36,855 nt of DNA from Candidatus Kaiserbacteria bacterium (lineage in GTDB: Bacteria; Patescibacteriota; Minisyncoccia; Phycocordibacterales; Phycocordibacteraceae). The position numbers and the translations under genes are program-made. Below, in pieces: positions 1 to 6,570 of the stretch. The notes under the pieces are model-generated. The model was not told where the DNA came from. It saw only the letters and a list, made by a program, of their open reading frames with translations, and made no database searches. Position 1 is the stretch's first letter. Each line of letters starts with the position of its first letter. The stretch lies in NCBI GenBank assembly GCA_029288835.1, contig JARIGN010000022.1, positions 1-36,855 on the forward strand. The letters run 5' to 3'.

Positions 1-21
1 GGCGCCTTTCTGTAATTAGTC

Positions 22-36
22 TGTTATGATGAATCT
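22..36 (+). promoter_or_regulatory. extended -10 promoter, leaderless ybeY
   Basis: TG at 22-23, one base, then TATGAT at 25-30. Six bases later comes the ATG of ybeY at 37. With the usual geometry (+1 seven bases after the last base of the -10), transcription would begin on the A of the start codon. There is no Shine-Dalgarno sequence. No convincing -35 is visible, as expected for an extended -10 promoter. Confidence 0.55.
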
Positions 37-486
37 ATGACTTCCTCGCTCGATGTACGTAATTTTACCCGGGCGCATCGCATCCCGGCGTTCTCCTATG
101 ACCGCATAGCAAAAACTGTTCTTCCAGACTGGGAAATTTCGCTCGTCTTTGTTGGTGAGCGCCGCGCACAAAATCTAAACCGCCAGCTCCGCAAGAAAGA
201 CTATGTGCCAAACGTTCTCTCCTATGAAACCACCGGACTAACCGGCCAAGGAGAGCGCTCCGGTGAAATCATCATCTGCCCTTCCGTAGCCCTACGCCAG
301 GCCGGCTCCTATGACCTCAGCTACCGGAATTTTGTCGCTTTTTTATTTATCCACGGTTTACTGCATTTGAAAGGACTGCGACACGGCACTACAATGGAAA
401 GACATGAACGTACCTTTCTCAAACGCTTCACCGGCGTCGACTTCAGTTATGATGATGTGTCGCCGCGAACGCGCGCACTAACCTAG
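37..486 (+). CDS. ybeY: endoribonuclease YbeY (rRNA maturation factor)
   Basis: YbeY is a zinc-dependent single-strand endoribonuclease that acts in 16S rRNA 3'-end maturation and ribosome quality control in the cytoplasm. The 149-aa length fits the family. The metal site is visible as HGLLHLKGLRH at residues 106-116, with His106, His110 and His116 matching the family's three histidines (HGxLHLxGxxH). The usual Asp before the third His is replaced by Arg. The stretch PNVLSYE near residue 58 matches the family's conserved DVLSF-like segment. The gene starts leaderlessly from an extended -10 and its stop lies two bases before ftsA, so the two are very likely co-transcribed. Confidence 0.9.
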   Translation: MTSSLDVRNFTRAHRIPAFSYDRIAKTVLPDWEISLVFVGERRAQNLNRQLRKKDYVPNVLSYETTGLTGQGERSGEIIICPSVALRQAGSYDLSYRNFVAFLFIHGLLHLKGLRHGTTMERHERTFLKRFTGVDFSYDDVSPRTRALT

Positions 487-488
487 CT

Positions 489-1676
489 ATGGCACAACGA
501 CGCATTGCAACCGGTATTGACCTCGGCACCCACCAGACAAAGGTGGTGGTGGTTGAAGAGGTTGTGGCAGAGGGTGGCGGCCGCGCCGTGCAGATCATCG
601 GTACCGGTCTCGCCGAAACCCAGGGCATGCGCCAAGGTTATGTGGTGGATGCTGCTGATGCAGCGATGAGCGTGCGCCTTGCAAAGTCCCAGGCAGAAAA
701 CACAACCGGCTTCCCTATCAAGCATGCTTTCCTGGCCGTGGGAGGCGTTTCGCTTGATGAAGTACGCTCGAGCGGCGAAAGCGTCATCTCACGAGCTGAC
801 CAAGAAATAACCGAGCTCGATATTGCGAACGCGCTGGCCATGGCGCGCGAAGCAGCTCGCCCGAGCTTTATTAACCGCACCGTGCTCCACGAGATTCCCC
901 TTGAGTATGTGGTGGATGGCAACAAAACTATGGGCGAGCCGATTGGCCTTAAAGGAACACGCCTCCATGTGGAGTATCTTTTTGTGACGTGCCTCACGCA
1001 GCATGCAGAAAGTTTAAATACCGTGCTCGAAGCAGCGGATGTGGAAGTGGTAGACCAGATGGCTTCCCCGCTTGCCGGCTCCTATGTGACACTTTCCAAA
1101 GACCAAAAGATGAAAGGCTGCGTGCTTGCAAATATCGGCTCTGAGACAGTCTCCATCGTGGTCTGGGATGAGGGTGTGCCGCTTTCGGTCAAAGTCTTCC
1201 CTATCGGCTCCTCACACATCACCGACGACCTCGCCCTTGGCTTTAAGATTTCCCTCGAAGACGCTGAGCGCATCAAGCTTGGGCGCCTCGGCGGTGCTAT
1301 GTATTCCCGCCGCAAAGTCGAGGACATCATTGGTGGCCGCTTTAAGATGATGTTTGAACAGGTTGATAAGCACCTCCGGGCCATTAATAAACGCGGCATG
1401 CTTCCTGCAGGTATTATCCTTTCGGGCGGCGGCTCGGGCCAAAGCCTTGTCACGGACATTGCAAAGAATAGCCTCGCGCTTCCGTCTAAAGTTGCTGACC
1501 TTAAAATTTCTCCTGAAGCAAAAGTGCGCGATGCGTCCTGGGCAGTAGCATATGGCCTTGCACTATGGGGACTCACCGGCGACACCGAAACCTCCAGCAA
1601 AAAATCTTCCTCTGATTTTTCTTTTGGCGAACTCACCGATTCTGTCCGCGGTTTTTTCAAGCAGTTCATGCCATAA
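489..1676 (+). CDS. ftsA: cell division protein FtsA
   Basis: FtsA is an actin-like ATPase that tethers FtsZ filaments to the inner face of the membrane. The N-terminus has the phosphate-1 motif GIDLGTHQTKVVVVEE, and the later segments CVLANIGSETVSIVVWDEG (phosphate 2) and GIILSGGGSG (adenosine site) follow in the right order. The C-terminus ends in DSVRGFFKQFMP, a short amphipathic helix of the kind that anchors FtsA in the membrane. At 395 aa it is of normal length. It starts two bases after the ybeY stop with no Shine-Dalgarno, so translation is probably coupled. ftsZ follows after a small gene and a terminator, so ftsZ has its own promoter. Confidence 0.95.
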   Translation: MAQRRIATGIDLGTHQTKVVVVEEVVAEGGGRAVQIIGTGLAETQGMRQGYVVDAADAAMSVRLAKSQAENTTGFPIKHAFLAVGGVSLDEVRSSGESVISRADQEITELDIANALAMAREAARPSFINRTVLHEIPLEYVVDGNKTMGEPIGLKGTRLHVEYLFVTCLTQHAESLNTVLEAADVEVVDQMASPLAGSYVTLSKDQKMKGCVLANIGSETVSIVVWDEGVPLSVKVFPIGSSHITDDLALGFKISLEDAERIKLGRLGGAMYSRRKVEDIIGGRFKMMFEQVDKHLRAINKRGMLPAGIILSGGGSGQSLVTDIAKNSLALPSKVADLKISPEAKVRDASWAVAYGLALWGLTGDTETSSKKSSSDFSFGELTDSVRGFFKQFMP

Positions 1677-1693
1677 CGCTTCAACGCGTTATG
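1672..1693. other. 8-bp hairpin at the ftsA stop codon
   Basis: CATAACGC and GCGTTATG pair across a six-base loop and include the ftsA TAA. No T-run follows, so it is not a canonical intrinsic terminator. It could stabilise the ybeY-ftsA mRNA 3' end or weakly attenuate read-through. Confidence 0.4.
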
Positions 1694-1705
1694 CACCTAC
1701 GCTCG

Positions 1706-1741
1706 TTGTGAATTTTATACGCAGCGTTATATTCATATAAT
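1706..1741 (+). promoter_or_regulatory. probable promoter of the 70-aa gene
   Basis: TTGTGA at 1706-1711 is 16 bases from TATATT at 1728-1733. A second -10-like TATAAT lies at 1736-1741. Either would give a leader carrying the strong Shine-Dalgarno GGGAGGAGG just before the GTG at 1767. Confidence 0.4.
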
Positions 1742-1766
1742 CCTCATAGAATGAAGGGAGGAGGAC

Positions 1767-1979
1767 GTGACGACGCCTATCGAGTATGCGGCGCAAGAAA
1801 TTCAAGGGGCGTTCAGTTGGGCAGCCGCTGCCTATGCTCATATTGTGGGCACTGACCGAGCACATTATTCCACCGCTACAGATAGCCGAGTGAAGTGGGG
1901 CGCTCTCACGCTTGCTTTTGGCTTGTTCGCCGTTTGGTGGTGTGCAAGACGCGGCACTCAAGACCGCTCAAATCACTAA
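1767..1979 (+). CDS. small single-span membrane protein between ftsA and ftsZ
   Basis: This 70-aa protein is not recognised. The GTG start is chosen because GGGAGGAGG lies four to six bases upstream, the strongest Shine-Dalgarno in the first 5 kb. The N-terminal half is polar and Ala-rich. Residues about 45-62 (GALTLAFGLFAVWWCARR) form one hydrophobic segment followed by positive charges, so it is probably a membrane protein. A perfect intrinsic terminator begins at its stop codon and a promoter-like element precedes it, so it looks like an independent transcription unit inserted between ftsA and ftsZ. Its position suggests, but does not show, a link to division. Confidence 0.6.
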   Translation: MTTPIEYAAQEIQGAFSWAAAAYAHIVGTDRAHYSTATDSRVKWGALTLAFGLFAVWWCARRGTQDRSNH

Positions 1980-2007
1980 GGCTCTGCGTGCAGAGCCTCT
2001 TTTTTTA
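1979..2007 (+). terminator. intrinsic terminator after the 70-aa gene
   Basis: AGGCTCTGC and GCAGAGCCT pair over a two-base loop and are followed by C and eight T. The left arm overlaps the stop codon of the 70-aa gene. It separates the ftsA unit from ftsZ. Confidence 0.9.
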
Positions 2008-2054
2008 TGAATAGTGGGGATTTAAATGAGCACAACGCCCCACCTTGTCAATAT

Positions 2055-2117
2055 TTGCATAGTTGACAGCTGTAGTATGATACTTGTGTTATCGGGCCCT
2101 TTAATCACAACAGCTGT
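2055..2117 (+). promoter_or_regulatory. ftsZ promoter region with two ACAGCTGT palindromes
   Basis: A -10-like TATGAT is at 2076-2081 with TTGCAT 15 bases upstream. TTGACA at 2063-2068 is too close to it to serve as the -35. The 8-bp palindrome ACAGCTGT occurs twice, at 2066-2073 overlapping the promoter and at 2110-2117 touching the ftsZ start codon, 44 bases apart. Paired sites like these could be operators. No Shine-Dalgarno is seen. Confidence 0.4.
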
Positions 2118-3422
2118 ATGTCTAAACGCGTCACTCCAGAAATCGAAACCTTCGCCCGCATCCGTGTGGTAGGCGTCGGTGGTTCCGGAGGAAATGCCAT
2201 CAATCACATGATCAACTCCAAAGTGAAGGGAGTTGAGTTCGTGGCGGTAAATACTGATGCGCAGGACCTCCATCGTTCGCTCGCAAAGCGCAAGATCCAC
2301 ATGGGCAAGAACCTCACCCATGGGCTCGGTGCCGGCATGAACCCAGAGCTCGGCCGCCGTGCTGCTGAGGAAACTCGCCAGGAGATCCAGGAGGCACTCC
2401 AAGGCTCAGACATGGTCTTCATAACCTGCGGCATGGGTGGTGGCACCGGAACTGGTGCAGCGCCAACCGTGGCAAAGATCGCCAAGGAAATGGGTGCGCT
2501 CACTGTGGCGGTCGTGACACGTCCTTTTGCTTTTGAGGGCGCAGCCCGCAATGTAATCGCAGAAAAAGGACTTGCAGACTTGAAAAAGGAAGTAGACGCA
2601 TACCTCATCATCCCAAATGACAAGCTCCTCGCTATCGTTGAGGCCCAGACGAGCGCAAAGAACGCGTTTGCCCTTTGTGATGAAATCCTTCGCCAGGCAG
2701 TGGAAGGCGTTTCAGACATCATCACCACCCCAGGTGAAATCAACACCGACTTTAATGACGTGAAGACCATCATGGAAGGCGCAGGTCCTGCACTCATGGG
2801 TATTGGTATTGCCGAAGGCGACAACCGTGCACGCGACGCAGCAGCGCAGGCCGTCAACTCCCCGCTTCTCGACGTTTCTATCAATGGCGCAAAGGGTATT
2901 CTCTTCGTGGTTGCTGGTTCAGAAGACCTCGGCATACTCGAAGTGCAGGAAGCGGCAAAGGTTATTGGTGAGTCCGTTGATAACTCGGCAAAGGTTATCT
3001 TTGGTATTATGCGCGACGAGAAGCTTAAGAAGGGCCAGATCCGCATCATCGTGATCGCAACCGGCTTCCCTGAAGGCGCAAGCGGCGAGACAAACAGCGG
3101 CGGTATCGAGCGTTCCCTTTTCGCGATGGAGCCAAAAGAGCAGCAGGAGATTAAGCGCAGCGTTTTTGGTGACGGCCTCCTCGGCAGCCGCCGTGAAGAG
3201 ATCCTTCCTGAGCCAGTTCGTGAGAATATAAAGGAAGAAGCGGTTGACCCAACCCCTACAACGCCGGTGCAGCCTCCTTCACGCCGCACTCCTGAACCTA
3301 TTGTCACTGCCCAGCCGCAGCGTCGCATCGACAATGAGATGATTACGCCACCGAGCGTTGACGAAGACGAAGATGATACGTGGGGTGCGATTCCAAGCTT
3401 TTTGCGCAGGCATAAGAAATAG
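2118..3422 (+). CDS. ftsZ: cell division protein FtsZ
   Basis: FtsZ is the tubulin-like GTPase that forms the division ring. The signature GGGTGTGAAP lies near residues 107-116, preceded by the N-terminal nucleotide-binding loop VVGVGGSGGNAINHM. The T7 catalytic loop appears as NTDFNDVKTIM. The globular domain ends near residue 320. A Pro/Glu-rich linker follows, and the C-terminal peptide WGAIPSFLRRHKK matches the conserved tail that binds FtsA, which is encoded just upstream. Length 434 aa is normal. A long hairpin terminator begins two bases after the stop. Upstream it has its own promoter region and lacks a Shine-Dalgarno. Confidence 0.97.
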   Translation: MSKRVTPEIETFARIRVVGVGGSGGNAINHMINSKVKGVEFVAVNTDAQDLHRSLAKRKIHMGKNLTHGLGAGMNPELGRRAAEETRQEIQEALQGSDMVFITCGMGGGTGTGAAPTVAKIAKEMGALTVAVVTRPFAFEGAARNVIAEKGLADLKKEVDAYLIIPNDKLLAIVEAQTSAKNAFALCDEILRQAVEGVSDIITTPGEINTDFNDVKTIMEGAGPALMGIGIAEGDNRARDAAAQAVNSPLLDVSINGAKGILFVVAGSEDLGILEVQEAAKVIGESVDNSAKVIFGIMRDEKLKKGQIRIIVIATGFPEGASGETNSGGIERSLFAMEPKEQQEIKRSVFGDGLLGSRREEILPEPVRENIKEEAVDPTPTTPVQPPSRRTPEPIVTAQPQRRIDNEMITPPSVDEDEDDTWGAIPSFLRRHKK

Positions 3423-3424
3423 GG

Positions 3425-3506
3425 AGAAACAAAAATACCCCAAAAAGTGTGCGCTCCGGGCCGCTTGGCCGAGTCTTACACACTTTTCTGGGGTATTTTT
3501 GTTTCT
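3425..3506. terminator. long bidirectional terminator hairpin with conserved apical core, copy 1
   Basis: The arms 3425-3451 and 3479-3506 pair over about 27 bp with a single bulged base, and contain an A-run on the left and a T-run on the right (AAAAATACCCC / GGGGTATTTTT). The 27-nt apex 3452-3478, read on the minus strand, is TAAGAC-TC-GGCCAAGCGGCC-CGGAG-CG. It nearly matches the apex of the hairpin at 4507-4588. The GTGTG/CACAC bases closing the apex are also shared, while the outer stems are unrelated in sequence. It ends the ftsZ unit and lies just upstream of trxB. Confidence 0.85.
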
Positions 3507-3525
3507 GCTATACTGCTCTTATACT
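3506..3525 (+). promoter_or_regulatory. trxB -10 candidates
   Basis: TGCTATACT at 3506-3514 is an extended -10, and a second TATACT is at 3520-3525. The ATG at 3541 would have a leader of about 9-20 bases without a Shine-Dalgarno. The first candidate begins on the last base of the upstream hairpin. Confidence 0.45.
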
Positions 3526-3540
3526 CGTTATTGAAATCTC

Positions 3541-4506
3541 ATGAATCCGGAATACGACTTGATCATTATAGGCGGTGGGCCGGCAGGTGTCGCGGCAGGT
3601 GTCTATGCGGCGCGTAAGCAGCTGAAGACGCTCCTCATTGCTGAGGAGTTTGGCGGGCAGAGCACCGTCTCGGAGGGAGTGGAAAACTGGATCGGCACGA
3701 TAAAGATCCCCGGCGTAGAGCTTGGCAAGCAGCTGAAGGCCCATTTAGAGGCATACAAGGGTGAATGGGTGACCACGCTCGAGGATCGGGTCACACAGCT
3801 TACTAAAGCATCAGCAGAAGGTTCAGGCATCCTTTTTACGGTCACCACAAAAGGCGGCAAGACTGCTACCGCGAAAGCCGTGCTTATAGCCTCAGGTGCG
3901 GGTCGCCGCAAGCTCCCCGTTCCCGGTGCCGATGTGTTTGAGAACAAAGGCCTCACGTATTGTGCCTCCTGCGATGGGCCGCTCTTTGCCGGCATGGACG
4001 TGGTGGTTATCGGCGGCGGCAACGCGGGCTTTGAGAGCGCCCTCCAGCTTCTTGCCTATTGTAAGACCGTCACGCTCCTCAATCGCTCTGCAGAATTTAA
4101 GGCAGATCCTGGCACGGTCGAGCAAGTAAAGGCACACCCGAACGCCATCATCCTTACCGAAACTGAGCCTGTCGAAGTAAAAGGTAACCCCGCTACCGGT
4201 GGCAACTTCGTGGGCGGCTTAGTAATTAAGAATTCAAAAATGGGTGAGCAGCGTGAACTTCCTGTGGCGGGTATCTTTGTTGAGATCGGCGTTATTCCAA
4301 ACACTGACTTCGCAAAAGAGGTCGTCACCCTCGACGCTTTCAACCGCGTCGTGACCGATCCAAAGAACCAGCACACGAGCGTAGAAGGAATCTGGGCTGC
4401 CGGTGACTGCACCGACGAACTCTATCACCAAAACAACATTGCTGCAGGCGACGCCGTCAAGGCCCTCGAGGACATCTACCTTTGGGTAAAGAAGACAGCA
4501 GCCTAG
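3541..4506 (+). CDS. trxB: thioredoxin reductase-like FAD/NAD(P) oxidoreductase
   Basis: This flavoprotein disulfide reductase passes electrons from NAD(P)H through FAD to thioredoxin- or glutaredoxin-type partners. The FAD-binding GGGPAGVAAG motif is at residues 11-20. The redox pair CASC, within TYCASCDGP, lies near residues 141-144. The NAD(P)-binding GGGNAGFESA follows at about 158. The C-terminal GIWAAGDCTD is the second FAD motif. The 321-aa length is typical of low-molecular-weight TrxR. A glutaredoxin-like partner is encoded at 24220-24465; no thioredoxin is visible. The gene is framed by two large hairpins with inverted copies of the same apex, and is convergent with an ATP-grasp ligase. 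Confidence 0.9.
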   Translation: MNPEYDLIIIGGGPAGVAAGVYAARKQLKTLLIAEEFGGQSTVSEGVENWIGTIKIPGVELGKQLKAHLEAYKGEWVTTLEDRVTQLTKASAEGSGILFTVTTKGGKTATAKAVLIASGAGRRKLPVPGADVFENKGLTYCASCDGPLFAGMDVVVIGGGNAGFESALQLLAYCKTVTLLNRSAEFKADPGTVEQVKAHPNAIILTETEPVEVKGNPATGGNFVGGLVIKNSKMGEQRELPVAGIFVEIGVIPNTDFAKEVVTLDAFNRVVTDPKNQHTSVEGIWAAGDCTDELYHQNNIAAGDAVKALEDIYLWVKKTAA

Positions 4507-4588
4507 CCAGCACAAAATAGCCTTTGCCGTGTGTAAGACATGGCCAAGCGGCCCCGGAGAGCACACGGCAAAGGCTATTTTGTGCTGG
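4507..4588. terminator. long bidirectional terminator hairpin with conserved apical core, copy 2
   Basis: The arms 4507-4533 and 4562-4588 are perfectly complementary over 27 bp, with AAAATAGCC / GGCTATTTT giving T-runs in both directions. The 28-nt apex 4534-4561 is TAAGAC-AT-GGCCAAGCGGCC-CCGGAG-AG, the forward version of the apex in copy 1. Inside it GGCC-AAGC-GGCC can form a small GC hairpin. It starts one base after the trxB stop, and its right arm includes the last 14 bases of the convergent ATP-grasp gene. Confidence 0.88.
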
Positions 4589-5813
4589 GGGGAGTAACCA
4601 TGTCCCAGATCAGCGCAGCCACATTCCGCGGCTTTCCTTCATACGGCAAATGGTGATTATCAAAAAAGGGCATTGAGTTGCATTCGAGAATGCCGCACCG
4701 CTCCTGCTCCTTCCAGCTTTTTGAAATGTCTTTGATGATGAAATCAATCCCCACGATAGGCGCTTTCAGCTCGCGCGCTGCTTTTTCAAAAAGCTCAATA
4801 TTTTCTGGATGCGTTTCATCGGTGACATCCGCCGTCGTACCCCCCACGCTCCAGTTCACCTTTTGATGAAAATAGACTCGCTGCCCTTTCGGTGGAATGC
4901 TTTCGAGCGTAAGCTTTTGCCATCTCAGTTCTTCCGCTGCCTTCTCATTGAGCTGTATCTTTGAGAAATAGGGACCGCCACGCTGCGGATTCTTATTTTC
5001 CTCTTCCACGAGCTCTGTAACAGTATGCACTCCGTCCCCCACCACCGAAGGCGGGTCGCGGCGCAGTGCAGCGGCAAACTTCCCGTCCACGCACGTAGCT
5101 CTGTACACAGGGCCCACAAGCTCTTCCTCGATAACCACTTGGGGTGATACCTGTTTCCCTACGCGAAAGGCCTGCAAAAGCTCGGCTTCGTCCGCAATAT
5201 GGAGCGTGGTGTGGCGTGAGCCGGAGCCAGAGTGAGGCTTCGCAATCACGGGCGGCGTAACACGGCGATGTATTTCCAGAGCTTCTTTTTCAGTTTTTGC
5301 CGAGCCTCCCTTTGCCACTGGTAAGCCACGCCTCATAAATTCCTCCTTTAGCTTTGCCTTATTATCCATCCACCACACATGGTCATCACCAGCAGGAGGG
5401 TTTGGAATACCTTCAAAATCAATGACACGCTCGCGCTTTCTGCCTTTTGAATCAGTATAGGGAATGCGCGCATGAAATACATTGCGTGGCAGGTCAAAAA
5501 GCCGCCATTCCCACATTTCTATTCCTCGTGCATTGGCTTCCTGCCAAAGCATCTGCGCGAGGAGCTGCGTGTGCTCATCGTGTTGAGAATACTTTTTGGC
5601 AAGACCAAGTGCTACTGCCCCTCGCAAGAAATAGGGACCAATCCAGTTCTCAAACTTTTCGGCAGCTTTTGCGAGAAAAGAAGGCTTTTCTGAAGAAGTA
5701 AAGAGCGAGGCAAAAAAATCATCGATGGCGATGAGGAAATACGTAGAGCGATGATAGATGCCTTCACCACCGCATTCGACACATTCTTGGGGTTTGGGAA
5801 GCGCAAAGGCCAT
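4575..5813 (-). CDS. ATP-grasp ligase, cyanophycin synthetase/glutathione synthetase-like
   Basis: ATP-grasp enzymes join a carboxylate to an amine or thiol through an acyl phosphate. Family-like segments are PPVIAKPHSGSGSRH (ATP-binding strand and glycine loop), QVVIEEELVGPVYRATCVDG, PPSVVGDGVHTVTELVEEEN (typical of CphA and GshAB central regions) and GIDFIIKD with ECNSMPFFDNHH (metal-binding end). The N-terminal 150 residues are not recognised; they begin with ECVECGGEG, a CxxC that may bind metal. The substrate cannot be inferred, but a peptide ligase is likely. The 412-aa length is far shorter than cyanophycin synthetase, which has an added Mur-ligase domain. A TATACT eight bases before the ATG predicts a near-leaderless mRNA. 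It is convergent with trxB and shares its terminator. Confidence 0.75.
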   Translation of the reverse strand: MAFALPKPQECVECGGEGIYHRSTYFLIAIDDFFASLFTSSEKPSFLAKAAEKFENWIGPYFLRGAVALGLAKKYSQHDEHTQLLAQMLWQEANARGIEMWEWRLFDLPRNVFHARIPYTDSKGRKRERVIDFEGIPNPPAGDDHVWWMDNKAKLKEEFMRRGLPVAKGGSAKTEKEALEIHRRVTPPVIAKPHSGSGSRHTTLHIADEAELLQAFRVGKQVSPQVVIEEELVGPVYRATCVDGKFAAALRRDPPSVVGDGVHTVTELVEEENKNPQRGGPYFSKIQLNEKAAEELRWQKLTLESIPPKGQRVYFHQKVNWSVGGTTADVTDETHPENIELFEKAARELKAPIVGIDFIIKDISKSWKEQERCGILECNSMPFFDNHHLPYEGKPRNVAALIWDMVTPPSTK

Positions 5814-5860
5814 TGCTCTAAAGTATACCTAAAAAAGCGAGGGTGAACCAAGGGAATATA

Positions 5861-5889
5861 TCTAAAAAGAAAAGCCACGGATGTGGCTT
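5861..5889 (-). terminator. intrinsic terminator of the 64-aa gene
   Basis: Read on the minus strand, AAGCCAC and GTGGCTT pair over a four-base loop and are followed by a T-rich run (TTCTTTTT). The hairpin overlaps the TAA stop of the 64-aa gene. Confidence 0.8.
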
Positions 5890-6082
5890 AGAAGGTCTGC
5901 CTTTTAGGGACGACCTGATGATAGATACCCTTGTGAAAGGGGGCTGCGCGAGCGCGGGCCAGGCTTTCTGCCTCAGCCTCCTGACAGGTTAGGGTTGGAT
6001 TGGCAACCCACTCCCCCTTCCCGCCTTTTTCAAAGGGAACGAACATTTGCACACCCCAAATGGGCTCATCCTCACGGAGCAT
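5888..6082 (-). CDS. small hypothetical protein (64 aa), overlapping its upstream partner
   Basis: Not recognised. The ORF track gives a longer frame starting at 6223, but that extension is antisense-like low-quality sequence (many Arg/Ser), and a different frame there encodes a convincing small protein. The chosen ATG at 6082 lies inside the last codons of that protein, so the start overlaps the upstream TGA by 11 bases, a standard coupled arrangement. The product is soluble and starts MLREDEPIWGVQMFVPFE. A stretch QEAEAESLARARAAPF suggests a helix. It is closed by its own terminator. A single gene with a frameshift is the alternative. Confidence 0.6.
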   Translation of the reverse strand: MLREDEPIWGVQMFVPFEKGGKGEWVANPTLTCQEAEAESLARARAAPFHKGIYHQVVPKRQTF

Positions 6083-6236
6083 CGTGAAGCGCCGGAAGCT
6101 TTTCCTCGCCGAATAGCCGTTTTGCTTCTTTGCGCCAGTGACTCTTCGAATACAGTATTTCGTCGACCTGAGCCTTTGCGGACTCTGGAAAGGGGCCAGC
6201 CGACTTGCGCCGTGGTGTTTCATTTCTCGTTTTCAT
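6072..6236 (-). CDS. small basic hypothetical protein (54 aa), missing from ORF track
   Basis: This ORF was found by reading the minus strand. It starts MKTRNETPRRKSAGPFPESA and ends KLPALHDAP. A clear GGAGG Shine-Dalgarno lies seven to eight bases before the ATG, which makes this the real first gene of the pair. The protein is basic and probably helical in its second half (DEILYSKSHWRKEAKRLFGE). The stop overlaps the start of the 64-aa gene. No family is recognised. It is too short for the supplied track, which is why the track shows only a spurious extension of the next gene. Confidence 0.6.
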   Translation of the reverse strand: MKTRNETPRRKSAGPFPESAKAQVDEILYSKSHWRKEAKRLFGEEKLPALHDAP

Positions 6237-6300
6237 ACACACCTCCATAAGACACCTTACGTATTATTATCGATGAGTCAAGAGGCCCGAGTAAAGGAAA

Positions 6301-6318
6301 AGACCGCCGTGGCGGTCT
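6301..6318 (-). terminator. intrinsic terminator of the 59-aa gene
   Basis: AGACCGCC and GGCGGTCT pair over a two-base loop. On the minus strand it is followed by TTTCCTTT. The hairpin overlaps the TAG stop of the 59-aa gene. Confidence 0.7.
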
Positions 6319-6496
6319 AGGATTGAGGAAAGGGTTCGTATGTTCGTGTTGATCCAAAAAAGTTTTCAGCGATCGATTCCAGCTCGTCTCGCTCCAGCGT
6401 TTCCGCCATGCCTTGCGAGAGAAAGGTGCTCACCTCGTGCTCAGGTAGTTTTTGGTTATCGTTTGCCGGTATTTCAAGCGGTACTAGGTACGCCAT
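6317..6496 (-). CDS. small acidic hypothetical protein (59 aa)
   Basis: Not recognised. The track starts this frame at 6556, but the internal ATG at 6496 is preferred: GGAGG lies five bases before it, and the extra N-terminal residues (MVIGSLTLQKSALW) have no such signal. The product begins MAYLVPLEIPANDNQK and is acidic in the middle (ETLERDELESIAENFF). It has no membrane segment or cysteine. It is divergent from murL and ends in its own hairpin terminator. With the two small genes downstream it forms a patch of three short, Shine-Dalgarno-led or coupled genes. Confidence 0.6.
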   Translation of the reverse strand: MAYLVPLEIPANDNQKLPEHEVSTFLSQGMAETLERDELESIAENFFGSTRTYEPFPQS

Positions 6497-6555
6497 GGTG
6501 ACCTCCAAGGTGAACCATAGCGCTGATTTTTGCAGAGTCAAGGAACCTATCACCA

Positions 6556-6570
6556 TGCTAGGATAGGCAC
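6556..6570 (+). promoter_or_regulatory. extended -10 promoter, leaderless murL
   Basis: TG-C-TAGGAT at 6556-6564 is followed by six bases and the ATG at 6571. The predicted +1 is the A of the start codon. No Shine-Dalgarno is present. Confidence 0.5.

Noticed and set aside
2063-2068. TTGACA as -35 of ftsZ
   Set aside because: It is only seven bases from TATGAT, and no -10 lies 16-18 bases downstream of it.
2204-3334. 376-aa minus-strand ORF opposite ftsZ
   Set aside because: Shadow of ftsZ in another frame: Ser/Arg/Pro-rich composition, no start signal and no recognisable domain.
4534-4561. Apex of the trxB hairpin as a tRNA D-arm fragment
   Set aside because: GGCCAAGCGGCC resembles a D-arm, but no acceptor, anticodon or T-arm is present, and the apex is enclosed by a perfect unrelated stem.
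5888-6223. 111-aa ORF as a single gene
   Set aside because: The first 47 residues lie in a frame competing with a 54-aa ORF that has the Shine-Dalgarno. Only the last 64 residues look real.
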